Positions 19,701 through 26,953 of a stretch of DNA of 64,000 bases are shown one piece after another. Position 1 is the first letter of the stretch, and each line of letters begins with the position of its first letter. The DNA lies in assembly GCF_002949735.1 (NCBI RefSeq), contig NZ_CP026681.1, positions 1,178,001-1,242,000 of the forward strand, written 5' to 3'. Position numbers and translations under genes: made by a program. Source of the DNA: Nostoc sp. 'Peltigera membranacea cyanobiont' N6 (GTDB taxonomy: Bacteria; Cyanobacteriota; Cyanobacteriia; Cyanobacteriales; Nostocaceae). Under the pieces are notes generated by a model. That model had not been told where the DNA came from. It ran no database searches and was given only the letters and a program-made list of their open reading frames with translations.

Positions 19701-20744
19701 ATGTGGGATTACGATCGCTTATTTGAAATTATTGAAGAATTAGTTATGCACCATTCTCCGAGTGGTGTAGAAACTGAGATTAACCAGTTGTTGATGCAAC
19801 GATTTACGGCGCTGGGTGTACAAGTGTGGTGCGATCGCGCCGATAATATTATTGCCAAGATTCCAGGGAAAAATCCAGACAGAGCGATCGCAATCACGGC
19901 ACACAAAGACGAAATTGGTGCAATTGTCAAGAGTCTTGGTGATGCAGGTCGTGTAGAAGTCCGCAAACTCGGCGGCTCTTTTCCGTGGGTTTACGGCGAA
20001 GGCGTTGTGGATTTATTGGGAGACAATGAAACCATTAGCGGTATTCTCAGCTTTGGTTCCCGCCATGTTTCCCATGAATCTCCTCAAAAAGTGCAGCAGG
20101 AAGATACTACTGTGAAGTGGGAAAATGCCTGGATTGAAACGAAGCTGACATCTGCTGAATTAGAAGCAGCTGGCATCCGACCTGGAACTAGAATGGTAAT
20201 CGGCAAGCATCGCAAGCATCCAATTCGGTTAAAGAATCATATTGCCAGTTACACCTTGGATAACAAAGCCTCTGTTGCCATTTTGCTAGCTTTGGCTGAA
20301 AACCTGAAACAGCCAGTTGTTGATGTTTATTTAGTAGCTTCAGCCAAAGAAGAAGTAGGAGCAATTGGGGCACTATTTTTTACTCAAAATCAACGCTTGG
20401 ATGCGTTAATTGCTTTAGAAGTTTGTCCATTATCCGAGGAATATCCTTTTAAAGATGGGGAAAGTCCTGTACTTTTATCTCAAGATTCTTATGGCATATA
20501 TGATGAGGGGTTAAATGGACAACTGCGCCAATCAGCTAAACAACTCGACATACCAGTGCAGCTAACGATACTAAGCCAGTTTGGTAGTGATGCTTCCATT
20601 GCGATGAAATTTGGTCATGTTGGGCGTGCTACGTGTTTGGCATTTCCTACCCAAAATACCCACGGCTATGAAATTGCTCATTTAGGAGCGATCGCAAATT
20701 GTATTGATTTGTTAAAAGCTTTCTGCGAAACAGAGTTTGAGTGA
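19701..20744 (+). CDS. M42 family metallopeptidase (aminopeptidase/endoglucanase-like)
   Basis: A 347-residue protein starting at ATG 19701 (MWDYDRLFEIIEELVMHHSP); the in-frame start at 19647 would overlap the GDSL gene. Metal ligands and catalysts of the M42/M20-type fold are visible: ITAHKDEIG (His and Asp), SYTLDNKASVA (bridging Asp), ASAKEEVGAIGA (catalytic Glu and ligand) and a late GYEIAHLGAI (His). The insert domain lies between about 65 and 165. Probably a cytosolic dinuclear-metal aminopeptidase trimming peptides. It begins 13 bp after the GDSL gene. Confidence 0.85.
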   Translation: MWDYDRLFEIIEELVMHHSPSGVETEINQLLMQRFTALGVQVWCDRADNIIAKIPGKNPDRAIAITAHKDEIGAIVKSLGDAGRVEVRKLGGSFPWVYGEGVVDLLGDNETISGILSFGSRHVSHESPQKVQQEDTTVKWENAWIETKLTSAELEAAGIRPGTRMVIGKHRKHPIRLKNHIASYTLDNKASVAILLALAENLKQPVVDVYLVASAKEEVGAIGALFFTQNQRLDALIALEVCPLSEEYPFKDGESPVLLSQDSYGIYDEGLNGQLRQSAKQLDIPVQLTILSQFGSDASIAMKFGHVGRATCLAFPTQNTHGYEIAHLGAIANCIDLLKAFCETEFE

Positions 20745-20811
20745 TATTTAGAGGCTTTTACTGGAAGGAGCGATCTCGCATATCAACCCAAAATAGCTAA
20801 CATCACCAAAT

Positions 20812-21001
20812 TCATAGTGTGTCATATTCTGCATCATCAGGGTTATGCCAGATTTTAAGCAGAACTGGTTCAGAAAGTTTTGCTACTGCAAAGGTAAGAC
20901 TATGGTCTATATTTTGCTGAACCAAAGAATCAATAAAATCTTCAACTAGCGAAACTTCTTCAGGAGGTAGCTGGCAAATTTTTTTAAGTAACCTTTGCTC
21001 T
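20812..21001 (-). pseudogene. 5'-truncated antitoxin-like gene
   Basis: On the minus strand an open frame reads LLKKICQLPPEEVSLVEDF, then LTFAVAKLSEPVLLKIWHNP and finally DDAEYDTL plus stop. The LPPE..VEDFIDSL opening and the (P/D)NP-[ED]DAEYD-x-L ending are typical of small cyanobacterial antitoxins of the DUF2281/VapB kind. No start codon exists in frame before the sequence enters the MITE that begins at 21002, so the 5' end appears to have been cut off. No toxin gene follows. Confidence 0.6.
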
Positions 21002-21135
21002 CAATACGGTTCGGATAAGGTTTTTTGATAAAAGTTATAGATCGCAAAGACGCGATAAATCGCCGTCTTTACAATAATCAGTCCTTTGTCTTGACGGCGA
21101 TTTATCGCGTCTCTTCCCTTAACCGAAGCGTATTG
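21002..21135. mobile_element. MITE-like inverted-repeat element
   Basis: About 134 bp. The ends CAATACGGTTCGGATAAGG (21002-21020) and CCCTTAACCGAAGCGTATTG (21116-21135) are inverted repeats with few mismatches. Inside, perfect 19-bp arms GACGCGATAAATCGCCGTC at 21049-21067 and 21093-21111 form a second hairpin. There is no ORF. It abuts the truncated antitoxin gene. The 21136-21240 stretch beyond it has another GGTGGGCTACGCC-type repeat. Confidence 0.75.
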
Positions 21136-21243
21136 CGTGTAGCCCAACCCAGGCATCGCCCACTACCAGTTTCAGGTAAAAAGAGGATGGATGCGATGCC
21201 TACGGTGGGCTACGCCAACGCATTTATAGATTTGGCGATCGCA

Positions 21244-21520
21244 ATTGCTATTTCGGAGTACGCATTTGCTATTTCGGGGTATGCAATTGCTATTTCGGAG
21301 TACGCATTTGCTATTTCGGAGTACGCATTTGCTATTTCGGGGTATGCAATTGCTATTTCGGAGTACGCAATTGCTATTTCGGAGTATGCAATTGCTATTT
21401 CGGAGTACGCAATTGCTATTTCGGAGTACGCAATTGCTATTTCGGAGTACGCAATTGCTATTTCGGGGTATGCATTTGCTATTTCGGGGTATGCAATTGC
21501 TATTTCGGGGTTCGCATTTA
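21244..21520. repeat. 21-bp tandem repeat, 13 units
   Basis: Unit consensus GCTATTTCGGAGTACGCAAT plus T, with variants GAG/GGG, TAC/TAT and AAT/TTT at fixed positions. All frames stay open because 21 is a multiple of three: one frame gives AISEYAI heptads, others LLFRSTQ or NSNCVLR. No credible start signal or flanking protein domain supports translation. Independent of, but the same period as, the array at 5461-5628. Confidence 0.88.
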
Positions 21521-21713
21521 TTGATTTTGTGATTACTGTTGCTGATTGTACTTATTCTCAAACAACAAATCGATATGAAAAATGAGTAAAAACACAGGCA
21601 AACTCGTAATTATTTCGTTGAACTTTTAATGAAAGAAATCCACAAAACTACCCATCTCAGGCAAAAGCATACTCCACTATGTTGAAAAAGGAATTATTAA
21701 AAAAGGATGTGTT

Positions 21714-22151
21714 ATGTCTTTAAAAACTCGTGGTTCTGCTGCTATTGACAAAGCCCAACTTCGTCTCGCCTTGCTTAAATCTATTGATGAAAATCTGGAT
21801 TTAGGACATGGGTTAACCATTGAAGCTTACAACCACCTAATCAATACTACCCGCGCGATGGTAGAAGCTAATAATACGCTGGTTTCCAATCTGGAAGAAT
21901 CGCGTAAAACAGTAACCCAGATGGATAAAGCTCTCTCCGAAATGTCTGAACGAATGCTAAGTGGAGTTGCAACTGTCTACGGCAAAAACAGTATGGAGTA
22001 TTCCAAGGCTGGCGGCTCCAATCGAAAACGAAGTAAACAATCTAGTTCAAAAGTTACTCCACTTGTAGCGGTTCTTACGACTCAACCTACTCAAGCTGCA
22101 ATTGCGAATGCGTCAACTAACCGTAATGGCACAACTCCTTTGCTGCAATAA
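21714..22151 (+). CDS. Hypothetical protein, coiled-coil-like
   Basis: A 145-residue protein beginning MSLKTRGSAAIDKAQLRLAL. Residues 5-95 are mostly helical with hydrophobic spacing (IEAYNHLINTTRAMVEANNT, SNLEESRKTVTQMDKALSEM). The last 45 residues are polar and low-complexity (SNRKRSKQSSSK, TTQPTQAA). No signal peptide or membrane segment. AAAAGGAT eight or so bases upstream is a good ribosome site, and a strong terminator follows. Not recognised; probably a cyanobacterial lineage-specific cytosolic protein. Confidence 0.7.
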   Translation: MSLKTRGSAAIDKAQLRLALLKSIDENLDLGHGLTIEAYNHLINTTRAMVEANNTLVSNLEESRKTVTQMDKALSEMSERMLSGVATVYGKNSMEYSKAGGSNRKRSKQSSSKVTPLVAVLTTQPTQAAIANASTNRNGTTPLLQ

Positions 22152-22176
22152 TCCACACCTACTTAAACAAGAAATC

Positions 22177-22213
22177 AGATCCCCGACTTTTTAAAAAAGT
22201 CGGGGATCTTTTT
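22177..22213 (+). terminator. Rho-independent terminator
   Basis: Long stem AGATCCCCGACTTT / AAAGTCGGGGATCT followed by TTTTT. It sits 26 bp after the stop of the 145-residue hypothetical gene and will end its transcript. Confidence 0.9.
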
Positions 22214-22271
22214 GTCGCCAACATTTTGTTATGTCGAGGATGCGATCGCTCCTGAATTAGTAGTAAATACT

Positions 22272-22415
22272 TGAATTCCTGGCACTGTCACATAATCATG
22301 AATTCCTGGCACTGTCACATAATCACCATCATCAGTAATAATCTAGGTTTGATGACAATCATTTGTCACTACGACATTAATGTGTCACAGACGACAAATA
22401 ATTAGTCACTGTACA
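22272..22415. mobile_element. Possible remnant of a Tn7-like/type V-K CAST transposon end beside tRNA-Thr
   Basis: Read on the minus strand from 22415 the sequence starts TGTACAGTGACTAATTATTT and then gives three tandem sites about 19-21 bp apart (22389-22409, 22370-22388, 22351-22369), each of the form GTGAC-n(8-10)-TGTCGTC/TGTCATC. From memory, this layout (terminal TGTACA, then GTGACA...TGTCGTC TnsB sites) is that of the left end of cyanobacterial type V-K CRISPR-associated transposons. Two perfect 27-bp direct repeats follow at 22272-22298 and 22299-22325, each containing GTGACAG on that strand. The end lies 22 bp beyond the 3' end of tRNA-Thr, the kind of site these elements use. No tnsB, tnsC, tniQ, cas12k or CRISPR repeat is present, so it looks like a solo end or relic. 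Confidence 0.55.
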
Positions 22416-22437
22416 TGATTTATGTCAAACTCTAAAA

Positions 22438-22509
22438 AGCCGATGATGGGATTTGAACCCACGGCCTGCTGATTACGAATCAGCTGCTCTACCACTGAGC
22501 CACATCGGC
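22438..22509 (-). tRNA. tRNA-Thr (anticodon CGU)
   Basis: Minus-strand cloverleaf: acceptor arms GCCGATG and CATCGGC with discriminator T, D-arm GGCTCAGTGGTAGAGC, anticodon arm GCTGA-TTCGTAA-TCAGC (anticodon CGT in DNA), and T-arm CGTGGGTTCAAATCCCAT. The 3' CCA is not encoded. Confidence 0.93.
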
Positions 22510-22542
22510 GTACACAATCTAAGAGTATAACATGATTTAATC

Positions 22543-22836
22543 ATGGTAGATCAAAATCGCAAAAATCGCCTTAACCCTGAACAATACGCCAGCCTCAAAG
22601 CAGAAATAGCCGCTCCTTATCGCGGCTTAAGACAATTTATTTACATTGCTTTTGGTGCTTCTGGCTCACTCGGTGCATTCGTTTTTTTCTTCCAAGTGCT
22701 TGCCGGACGCAATCTTGAGAGTGCAATGCCAAGTTTAGCTCTCCAAGTAGGAATAGTTGCCTTAATGGTTTTCCTCTGGCGCTGGGAACAGCGTCGGCAA
22801 CAACGCCCCCAATCAGGTAAAAATCCTAACTCCTGA
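22543..22836 (+). CDS. DUF3493 family membrane protein (LPA3-like)
   Basis: A 97-residue protein. The opening RKNRLNPEQYASLKAEIAAP, then YRGLRQFIYIAFGASGSLGA, fits the DUF3493 family. Two predicted membrane helices (about 33-57 and 66-85) are followed by a basic tail. A plant homologue (LOW PSII ACCUMULATION 3) helps assemble photosystem II; the role here is inferred. It starts 34 bp past the 5' end of tRNA-Thr and is transcribed the other way. Confidence 0.75.
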   Translation: MVDQNRKNRLNPEQYASLKAEIAAPYRGLRQFIYIAFGASGSLGAFVFFFQVLAGRNLESAMPSLALQVGIVALMVFLWRWEQRRQQRPQSGKNPNS

Positions 22837-22921
22837 AGGGAGAAATTTTAGCTAGTTAATTTTTAGATTCTGCAAATTTTATGTTTAAAAAACCCCAAAA
22901 TTAATAAAATTCATATTATTT

Positions 22922-22960
22922 GGAAGTGCCAGACTAACAAATTATTAGTCTGGCGCTTCC
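22922..22960. terminator. Terminator-like hairpin between convergent genes
   Basis: A 16-bp stem GGAAGTGCCAGACTAA / TTAGTCTGGCGCTTCC with one wobble mismatch. It lies between the ends of the convergent DUF3493 and SLH/beta-helix genes, so it may serve both directions. Flanking T-runs are weak. Confidence 0.6.
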
Positions 22961-22978
22961 AATTTGCTAACTAGGCAT

Positions 22979-24673
22979 TTACTGGGCTGTTACCAAATAG
23001 GATGAAGGAATTGGTTGGGCACGTCCAGCATTGACGAGTGCCTGGTAAACAAAGGCAGCAACTTCGGCTCTAGTCGCCTGACGATTAGGATTGAGTTGCT
23101 TCACTGTGGGATAGTTAATTACTAATTGCCGTGAAGTTGCAGCCGCAACAGGTGCGATCGCATAATTAGGAATCTGGGCAGCATCGGTGTAAAAAGAAAG
23201 GACATTCTGATTACTTGCAGTTAAGCCCAAACCATTAGCTAAAGCTACTAACACCTGCACTCTAGGAATTTGCTGCTGTGGCTTAAAAGTACCATCAGGA
23301 TAACCAGAAACAAATTGACTCTGGTAAGCAGATTGAATTGCAGCGTAAGCCCAAAAATTTGTTGCTACATCTTTAAATTTAATGCCTGCGCGTTTAACTG
23401 GTGGTGTTAAAGCTTTAGTGACAATAGTAGCGAATTGAGCGCGGGTTACAGGTTCATTGGGTTTAAAACTGCCATCAGGAAAACCAGCAATAATATTTTG
23501 AGAGGCTAAAGCTTCGATGTAGGTTTTTGCCCAGTAATTTGCTGGCACATCTTTAAACGCAACAGGCCCTCCAGGCGGTACATCAACACTTGCGGCAACA
23601 AAATCTACTGAGCCAAAAATCTTTTTCTGATCGATATCGTTGCCAACAGCGACAATCTTACCAGTTTTAGTAGCATTGTTCACATCATAACGAGTGTTAT
23701 TGCGGATAAGATTGCCACCAGGATTTTCGTTAGTGCCGAGATCGGGTAGAGCATTGACAGTCGCTACTACGCCATCGCGCTTATTATTCTGAATGACATT
23801 CTTACGTAATATGGGCTTGGCTGACTCCGAGATAAAAAGACCATCTTGGTTTTCGACGATTTGGTTTTCTGTAACTAGGGGTGTGGAAGTGCCACCAATC
23901 GCAAGACCAAAACCAGTATCCTGAAATAAGTTACCCCGAATTTCTCCTTGAGCAGCTTTAGCAATTGAAATCCCATTGCCTTTGTTTTGCACAAAGATGT
24001 TACTTTCAATTTTGGGATTGCCTGTACCTGTAACAAAAACACCTTCTCTGACACTGTTAGTAAAAGTACTGTTTTTGATAGTAGGATTAGTTGACTCTAC
24101 CCACACACCTGTACCCCGACTATTTGGGTTGGTGACGCTAATACCATTAATAGTCGTATCTTGTTCGGCAAGGATGGTAATGTCCTGTCTGGCAAAGGTG
24201 CGACTAGTGTAGAAACCTCCACCTGTAATTAATATTGCCTGACCTTTACTAGCTTCATCACCCCGCAGTGTTACTCCTGGTTTAAGCAATAACGGAAAGG
24301 TTTCGCCACTTTCCTGGTTATAGTTCCCAGGTGCTAATTGAATAACTGCACCTGTTTGGGCTTGACTGAGAGCGAAACTGATGCTTTTGTAGGGTGCAGA
24401 TGAGGTTGTACCACGACCAGCACTATCTGCACCAGTTGCGGAATTAACGTAAATCGCTGCGGCGGTTGTCTGAATTTGCGCTGTGATAGTTGGGGTAATA
24501 GCTTTTGAGTGAGTAGCACCAGCGTTAACCTCACTCGGTAGTAGTATTGACCCGCTAGAAACAACAAGCATTGCCGTTAGTCCGGCTCCCAGGCGCAAAG
24601 TATATCTGAGATGACTGCTAGAAAGAAGGCGAAAATTTTTCGCAAGAGTAATGTGAAAACCCCGATATTTCAT
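22979..24673 (-). CDS. Secreted parallel beta-helix protein with C-terminal SLH domains
   Basis: A 564-residue protein. A long signal peptide ends near SEVNAGATHS. Residues 75-365 start with a DUF1565-type block (IYVNSATGADSAGRG, SISFALSQAQTGAVIQLAPG) and continue as right-handed beta-helix turns (NGISVTNPNSRGTGVWV, IKNSTFTNSVREGVFV, GNGISIAKAAQG), the pectin-lyase-like fold. From about 370 there are three SLH units: FKDVPANYWAKTYIEALAS, FKDVATNFWAYAAIQSAY, and a weaker third. SLH binds wall polymers, so this is a cell-surface protein. Polysaccharide binding or cleavage is possible but no catalytic residues can be assigned. Convergent with the DUF3493 gene. Confidence 0.85.
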   Translation of the reverse strand: MKYRGFHITLAKNFRLLSSSHLRYTLRLGAGLTAMLVVSSGSILLPSEVNAGATHSKAITPTITAQIQTTAAAIYVNSATGADSAGRGTTSSAPYKSISFALSQAQTGAVIQLAPGNYNQESGETFPLLLKPGVTLRGDEASKGQAILITGGGFYTSRTFARQDITILAEQDTTINGISVTNPNSRGTGVWVESTNPTIKNSTFTNSVREGVFVTGTGNPKIESNIFVQNKGNGISIAKAAQGEIRGNLFQDTGFGLAIGGTSTPLVTENQIVENQDGLFISESAKPILRKNVIQNNKRDGVVATVNALPDLGTNENPGGNLIRNNTRYDVNNATKTGKIVAVGNDIDQKKIFGSVDFVAASVDVPPGGPVAFKDVPANYWAKTYIEALASQNIIAGFPDGSFKPNEPVTRAQFATIVTKALTPPVKRAGIKFKDVATNFWAYAAIQSAYQSQFVSGYPDGTFKPQQQIPRVQVLVALANGLGLTASNQNVLSFYTDAAQIPNYAIAPVAAATSRQLVINYPTVKQLNPNRQATRAEVAAFVYQALVNAGRAQPIPSSYLVTAQ

Positions 24674-25177
24674 TTTTTGAGTCTGTGATGTGCTGAATTA
24701 TGGTATATCAAACAAGGTTGAAGCTAGCAGCCTTGTAGCTGCTATAAAACCCATGCAAAACTATACTGGATGATTACCACTGATTCAGCTAAATTCCTTA
24801 GATACATCACAGAACTTATACATTAGTTATATTATTTTATTCAGAAAATTCTACTAGTGGACTGTGGCGGAAGTTTACCTGCTCTTAACAAGTTGCTGTG
24901 AGCAAATTATCTGGTTGAGATAGTCGCTGGATTTTCGCCAACCGATAAAAGTAAACCCTGTATTTTTTAGATAGAGTGCTGAATAGCTGGACTCGTAACA
25001 ATATTATTTTGGCTCAAAATTAGTCAAGTTATTCGGGGATAAGCTTTGTGAGCCTCTTTAGAACCATCTGCGAGTCAAAATGGCTAGGTGTCGCGGATTA
25101 AAATTATTAAGAATTATTCCACAAATGAAGTGGAAGTTGATGGCGATCGCTTAGAGTTAGCATTTAGACTAAAACTT
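24674..25177. other. Intergenic region, nothing recognised
   Basis: Between divergently oriented genes, so promoters of both should lie here. No repeat family, RNA gene or convincing ORF was seen; the open frame from 25088 extends the next gene only without a ribosome site. Confidence 0.4.
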
Positions 25178-25654
25178 ATGCAAAAAAATATTTTTCTAAT
25201 TAAATTTTTATCAGCTGCTTTGATTTTATTAACAACGAAGGTTGCATTTAGTCAGTCAGTATTCAGACGTGTAAAATCCTCTATTCCTCTCAATTCTGAT
25301 GTAAAAACAGGTTGTTATATTCAAAGAACAGATAATATAAATTTAAATTTAGACACATTATGTAAAAAAGTAATTGAGCCAATTAACTTAACAAAACAAA
25401 CTAAAGAGGATGAATCCAAGGATGGAGAAGAGGCAGAGTATGACGATGAATTAGATGGTTGGGCTGAAGAGACAAAGTATCTAACTGAACTAAATGAACT
25501 GAAAAACCGCATTGAAATACGTAATAGAAATAGTGGGATTAGGCTACTTCAAATATGTGATGATAAAGGGAAGTGTTCATCAGTAGTATGTGATGATAAA
25601 GGGAAGTGTTCATCAACAATTCGTAATATTGATTTAGAAGTATCGGGTCAATAA
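25178..25654 (+). CDS. Small exported hypothetical protein
   Basis: The ATG at 25178 gives 158 residues starting MQKNIFLIKFLSAALILLTT and VAFSQ, a clear signal peptide; a GTG at 25088 would bury it. The middle is very acidic (KEDESKDGEEAEYDDELDG). Near the end a decapeptide-scale unit CDDKGKCSS occurs twice (ICDDKGKCSSV, VCDDKGKCSST), reflecting a 30-bp tandem duplication. The paired cysteines suggest disulfides or metal binding outside the cytoplasm. Family not recognised. Confidence 0.6.
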   Translation: MQKNIFLIKFLSAALILLTTKVAFSQSVFRRVKSSIPLNSDVKTGCYIQRTDNINLNLDTLCKKVIEPINLTKQTKEDESKDGEEAEYDDELDGWAEETKYLTELNELKNRIEIRNRNSGIRLLQICDDKGKCSSVVCDDKGKCSSTIRNIDLEVSGQ

Positions 25655-25822
25655 CTAGGGGCGGCAGAGAAAAATAAGGTAAGCGATGGACTGACTTTAG
25701 AATATTTTTAATCTGTAATTCTATTGCGTTCCCTTGTATCGCTTTTAGTCTAAACTCCAGTTGCAGAGTGTATACCATCAACTCCGCCGCTTGCAAACAA
25801 CCCTAGAAGATTTATTTGCTGT

Positions 25823-26020
25823 TTAGTAAGCTAAAGTTTCTAAAGTTTCCCTCAAATACCGTTGTACTTGCTGTTCTAGGCGAATTCCGTGTAATTGAGT
25901 ATCACGTTCTAGTTGCCAGCGTTGAAAACCGGAACTGGTAGAGATCGCACATTTGAGACTATACCAAATTTCAGTGTCAGCAGAAAATTGGCGATCGCTA
26001 GAAGCTGGAATTTGAGCCAT
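25823..26020 (-). CDS. Conserved small cyanobacterial protein
   Basis: A 65-residue protein. SSDRQFSADTEIWYSLKCAI followed by SGFQRWQLERD and EQQVQRYLRETLETLAY resembles a short protein I associate with many cyanobacterial genomes, without known function. No signal or membrane segment; mostly helical. ATG is followed by AQIPAS, and AAGGAA lies upstream. The gap 25655-25822 to its left holds nothing clear. Confidence 0.6.
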   Translation of the reverse strand: MAQIPASSDRQFSADTEIWYSLKCAISTSSGFQRWQLERDTQLHGIRLEQQVQRYLRETLETLAY

Positions 26021-26074
26021 AGTTCCTTATTCCTTTGTTTTAACTTCAAGGGTAATTGGGTATTGGGCATTAAC

Positions 26075-26216
26075 AATTCGTAATTCGTAATTACTAATTC
26101 GTAATTAGGTTACGACCTATAGAGAGAGGTCAGGGACTCTGACCCAGCGCTTGCGGACTCGCTAACGCTGCGCTATCGGTTTAATTACGAATTACGAATT
26201 ACGAATTAGTAATTAC
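26075..26216. repeat. Inverted repeat of ATTCGTAATT units flanking a unique core
   Basis: Stacked TTCGTAATTCGTAATTAC words at the left and their reverse complement at the right (from about 26180) enclose about 70 bp including GAGAGAGGTCAGGGACTCTGAC. It would fold into a long hairpin. Such AATTCGTAATT blocks are common STRR-like repeats in Nostoc. Noncoding. Confidence 0.7.
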
Positions 26217-26226
26217 ATCATGGCTG

Positions 26227-26847
26227 TTATGAATCTGCATTAATCCTAAACAAGGATTGCAACAATCGGGGGACGATTTGATTAACCCGTACCCCTAGGA
26301 TAGTAAAATCTTGCTTAATCTTTTCTAAAGATAATGGTTCGATGCCAGCGAATTCTGTGTCATTAGTCACTAAAACTCGCATTACACTCACAGGTATTTG
26401 TAAAAATAGATTACTACCCAAAAAAGCTAACCCCGCAAGCACTAGTGCGACGCTGCGCCATTGTGGGAGAAATTTAGCCGAATTTGCTACTAATGGGGCA
26501 ATTTGGTAGAGATGCCACAGCACCCAAACCGACAATACTGCTGCCACTAATGCCAGAATACGATTTAACTTTGTATTAATTAAACAGAGAATTTTTCGCT
26601 GCCGTTCAGTCAGATTTTCTGGCTTTAGGGCTATTCCTAAAAGAGCAAATATATAAAAAGGGCGACGTAACTGCATCCATAGCAGGGGGAGAATACCAAT
26701 GGCAGCAACTAAAGATAGCTCCATCCAGACTGGCAAAAACGGCTCGCCTACAGACAAAAACAATAAGCACAGGACTAAAAAAACAGGCAACGTCGCTAAT
26801 CCAGCGACGTGAATCCACAAAATAGGTTCAGAGCGAAATGAATGCAT
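26227..26847 (-). CDS. Membrane protein of the low-complexity-tail family
   Basis: A 206-residue protein with four likely membrane helices (about 12-30, 40-60, 92-112, 132-152), beginning MHSFRSEPILWIHVAGLATL. The N-terminal FRSEPILWIHVAG is typical of a cyanobacterial membrane family often encoded after infB and usually ending in a low-complexity tail. Here the protein stops at FRINADS with no such tail. It lies 106 bp downstream of infB on the same strand and may be the last gene of the nusA operon. Function unknown. Confidence 0.65.
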   Translation of the reverse strand: MHSFRSEPILWIHVAGLATLPVFLVLCLLFLSVGEPFLPVWMELSLVAAIGILPLLWMQLRRPFYIFALLGIALKPENLTERQRKILCLINTKLNRILALVAAVLSVWVLWHLYQIAPLVANSAKFLPQWRSVALVLAGLAFLGSNLFLQIPVSVMRVLVTNDTEFAGIEPLSLEKIKQDFTILGVRVNQIVPRLLQSLFRINADS

Positions 26848-26953
26848 ATTATAAAATAGTTGTGAGTTAAGAGTTAGGAGTTAGGAATTAGTAGCCTTTA
26901 ACTCCTAACTCCTAATTTATTACTCCTAACTTCTAACCATTTTACCCTTAACA

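Noticed and set aside
21244..21520. CRISPR array
   Set aside because: The repeats are contiguous 21-mers without unique spacers and no cas gene is present.
21025..21585. Long ORFs on both strands through the 21-bp repeats (heptad AISEYAI and others)
   Set aside because: They are open only because the period is a multiple of three; no ribosome site, domain or conserved flank supports any frame.
22272..22325. Two 27-bp direct repeats as a minimal CRISPR
   Set aside because: The copies touch with no spacer between them; they fit the transposon-end reading better.
25539..25796. 85-codon minus-strand ORF with duplicated LLMNTSLYHHI
   Set aside because: The duplication mirrors the repeat of the opposite exported-protein gene; it is antisense to it for more than a third of its length.
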